DNA of 64,000 bases. Origin: a virus. Position numbers and translations under genes: made by a program. The stretch is from positions 110,695 to 174,694 of IMG/VR virus record IMGVR_UViG_3300017917_003388, one strand, 5' to 3'. The notes under the pieces were generated by a model that saw only the letters and a program-made list of their open reading frames with translations, had not been told where the DNA came from and made no database searches. Shown one piece after another: positions 63,788 through 64,000 of this stretch (positions within the stretch are counted from its first letter, which is position 1; each line of letters opens with the position of its first letter).

Positions 63788-63900
63788 AGTCAGGACAGGA
63801 TTCGAACCTATACAGTCTCAAGAGTTGACATTGCTTGGTGCACCAAGGAGACCTCCGGCATTTTACTCTAGTAGCGTCTTACCAATTCCGCCACCTGACT
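63788..63900 (-). ncRNA. Aberrant tRNA-like RNA C
   Basis: The acceptor AGTCAGG/CCTGACT, D arm (GCGGAATTGGTAAGACGC) and T loop are almost identical to tRNA-like RNA A. The middle is different: a CTAGAGT/ACTCTTG stem enclosing CTTGG-TGCA-CCAAG and a small GGA/TCC hairpin. Same tRNA body, different insert. Confidence 0.65.
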
Positions 63901-63907
63901 GTTTTAT

Positions 63908-64000
63908 TTAAAAAGAACACAAATTATGAAGTTCACTTGAATATCTACCCCAGCCTTTTCCTTTTTTAGGTAATTTTCTTTTATCAACTTTACTACCATC
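63908..64000 (-). CDS. Partial protein, C-terminal end only
   Basis: The open frame enters from the right edge and ends at TAA 63908. The visible 30 residues, DGSKVDKRKLPKKGKGWGRY then SSELHNLCSF, are basic. Too little to assign. Confidence 0.5.
   Translation of the reverse strand, partial: DGSKVDKRKLPKKGKGWGRYSSELHNLCSF

Noticed and set aside
63905-63915. boxA-like AAAGAAC
   Set aside because: It is inside the coding end of the partial gene at 63908..64000 and lacks a promoter nearby.

Overview
The window is part of a large, AT-rich (roughly 25-30% G+C by eye) T4-like myovirus genome. The host is probably a member of the Bacteroidota. I base this on T4-type head and baseplate genes, no Shine-Dalgarno signals before most starts, promoter sequences that resemble the Bacteroidota -7 element (TAnnTTTG), and secreted or lipoprotein genes of flavobacterial style. 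Almost every gene is on the minus strand. The one convincing plus-strand gene is at 39.4 kb.

Layout. (1) 1-16 kb: portal (cut by the window edge), large terminase, an overlapping pair of membrane/coiled-coil proteins with spanin-like layout, and many small proteins. Several of these share an N-terminal 'L-I-x-E' helix and/or an 'RMQKLAGL'-type motif, which I read as a capsid-targeting and prohead-protease signature. Mixed in are a P-loop kinase-like protein, a SLOG protein, an FAD-dependent dehydrogenase and GIY-YIG endonucleases. (2) 16-20 kb: deoxyribonucleotidase, zincin-type peptidase fusion, PD-(D/E)XK nuclease and DnaG-type primase. (3) 20-37 kb: tail and baseplate genes, including gp6-like, gp25-like and a gp5-like spike, with one broken homing endonuclease and one LamG protein split over two ORFs. 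(4) 37-41 kb: gp55-like late sigma factor, HD hydrolase, a secreted plus-strand protein followed by a 9-bp minisatellite, and an HNH protein. (5) 41.4-46.5 kb: a dense tRNA cluster interrupted by an HNH gene, then a Ro60 (TROVE) gene with four Y-RNA-like genes just upstream. (6) 46.5-64 kb: an accessory region of small, mostly unknown genes. Most are preceded by one repeated promoter element. Further tRNAs, aberrant tRNA-like RNAs and several large structured non-coding RNAs fill the gaps.

How it works together. The window carries intact-looking tRNAs for 19 amino acids plus a degenerate alanine tRNA. The Ro60 protein and its Y-RNA-like partners are the standout system. Two of the four RNAs are circularly permuted tRNA mimics (Gly, Leu), one is an unpermuted Lys-like mimic, and one has no tRNA domain. 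All four are closed by the same outer stem. Stable-RNA transcripts appear to start at the repeated promoter and then pass a boxA-like sequence (CGTTCTTTGAA), which suggests use of host NusB/S10-type antitermination to read through structured RNA. An approximately 880-nt gene-free stretch at 59.4-60.3 kb and three RNAs with perfect 12-13 bp terminal stems suggest a large, probably undescribed, non-coding RNA programme. All functional calls come from reading motifs; no database search was run.
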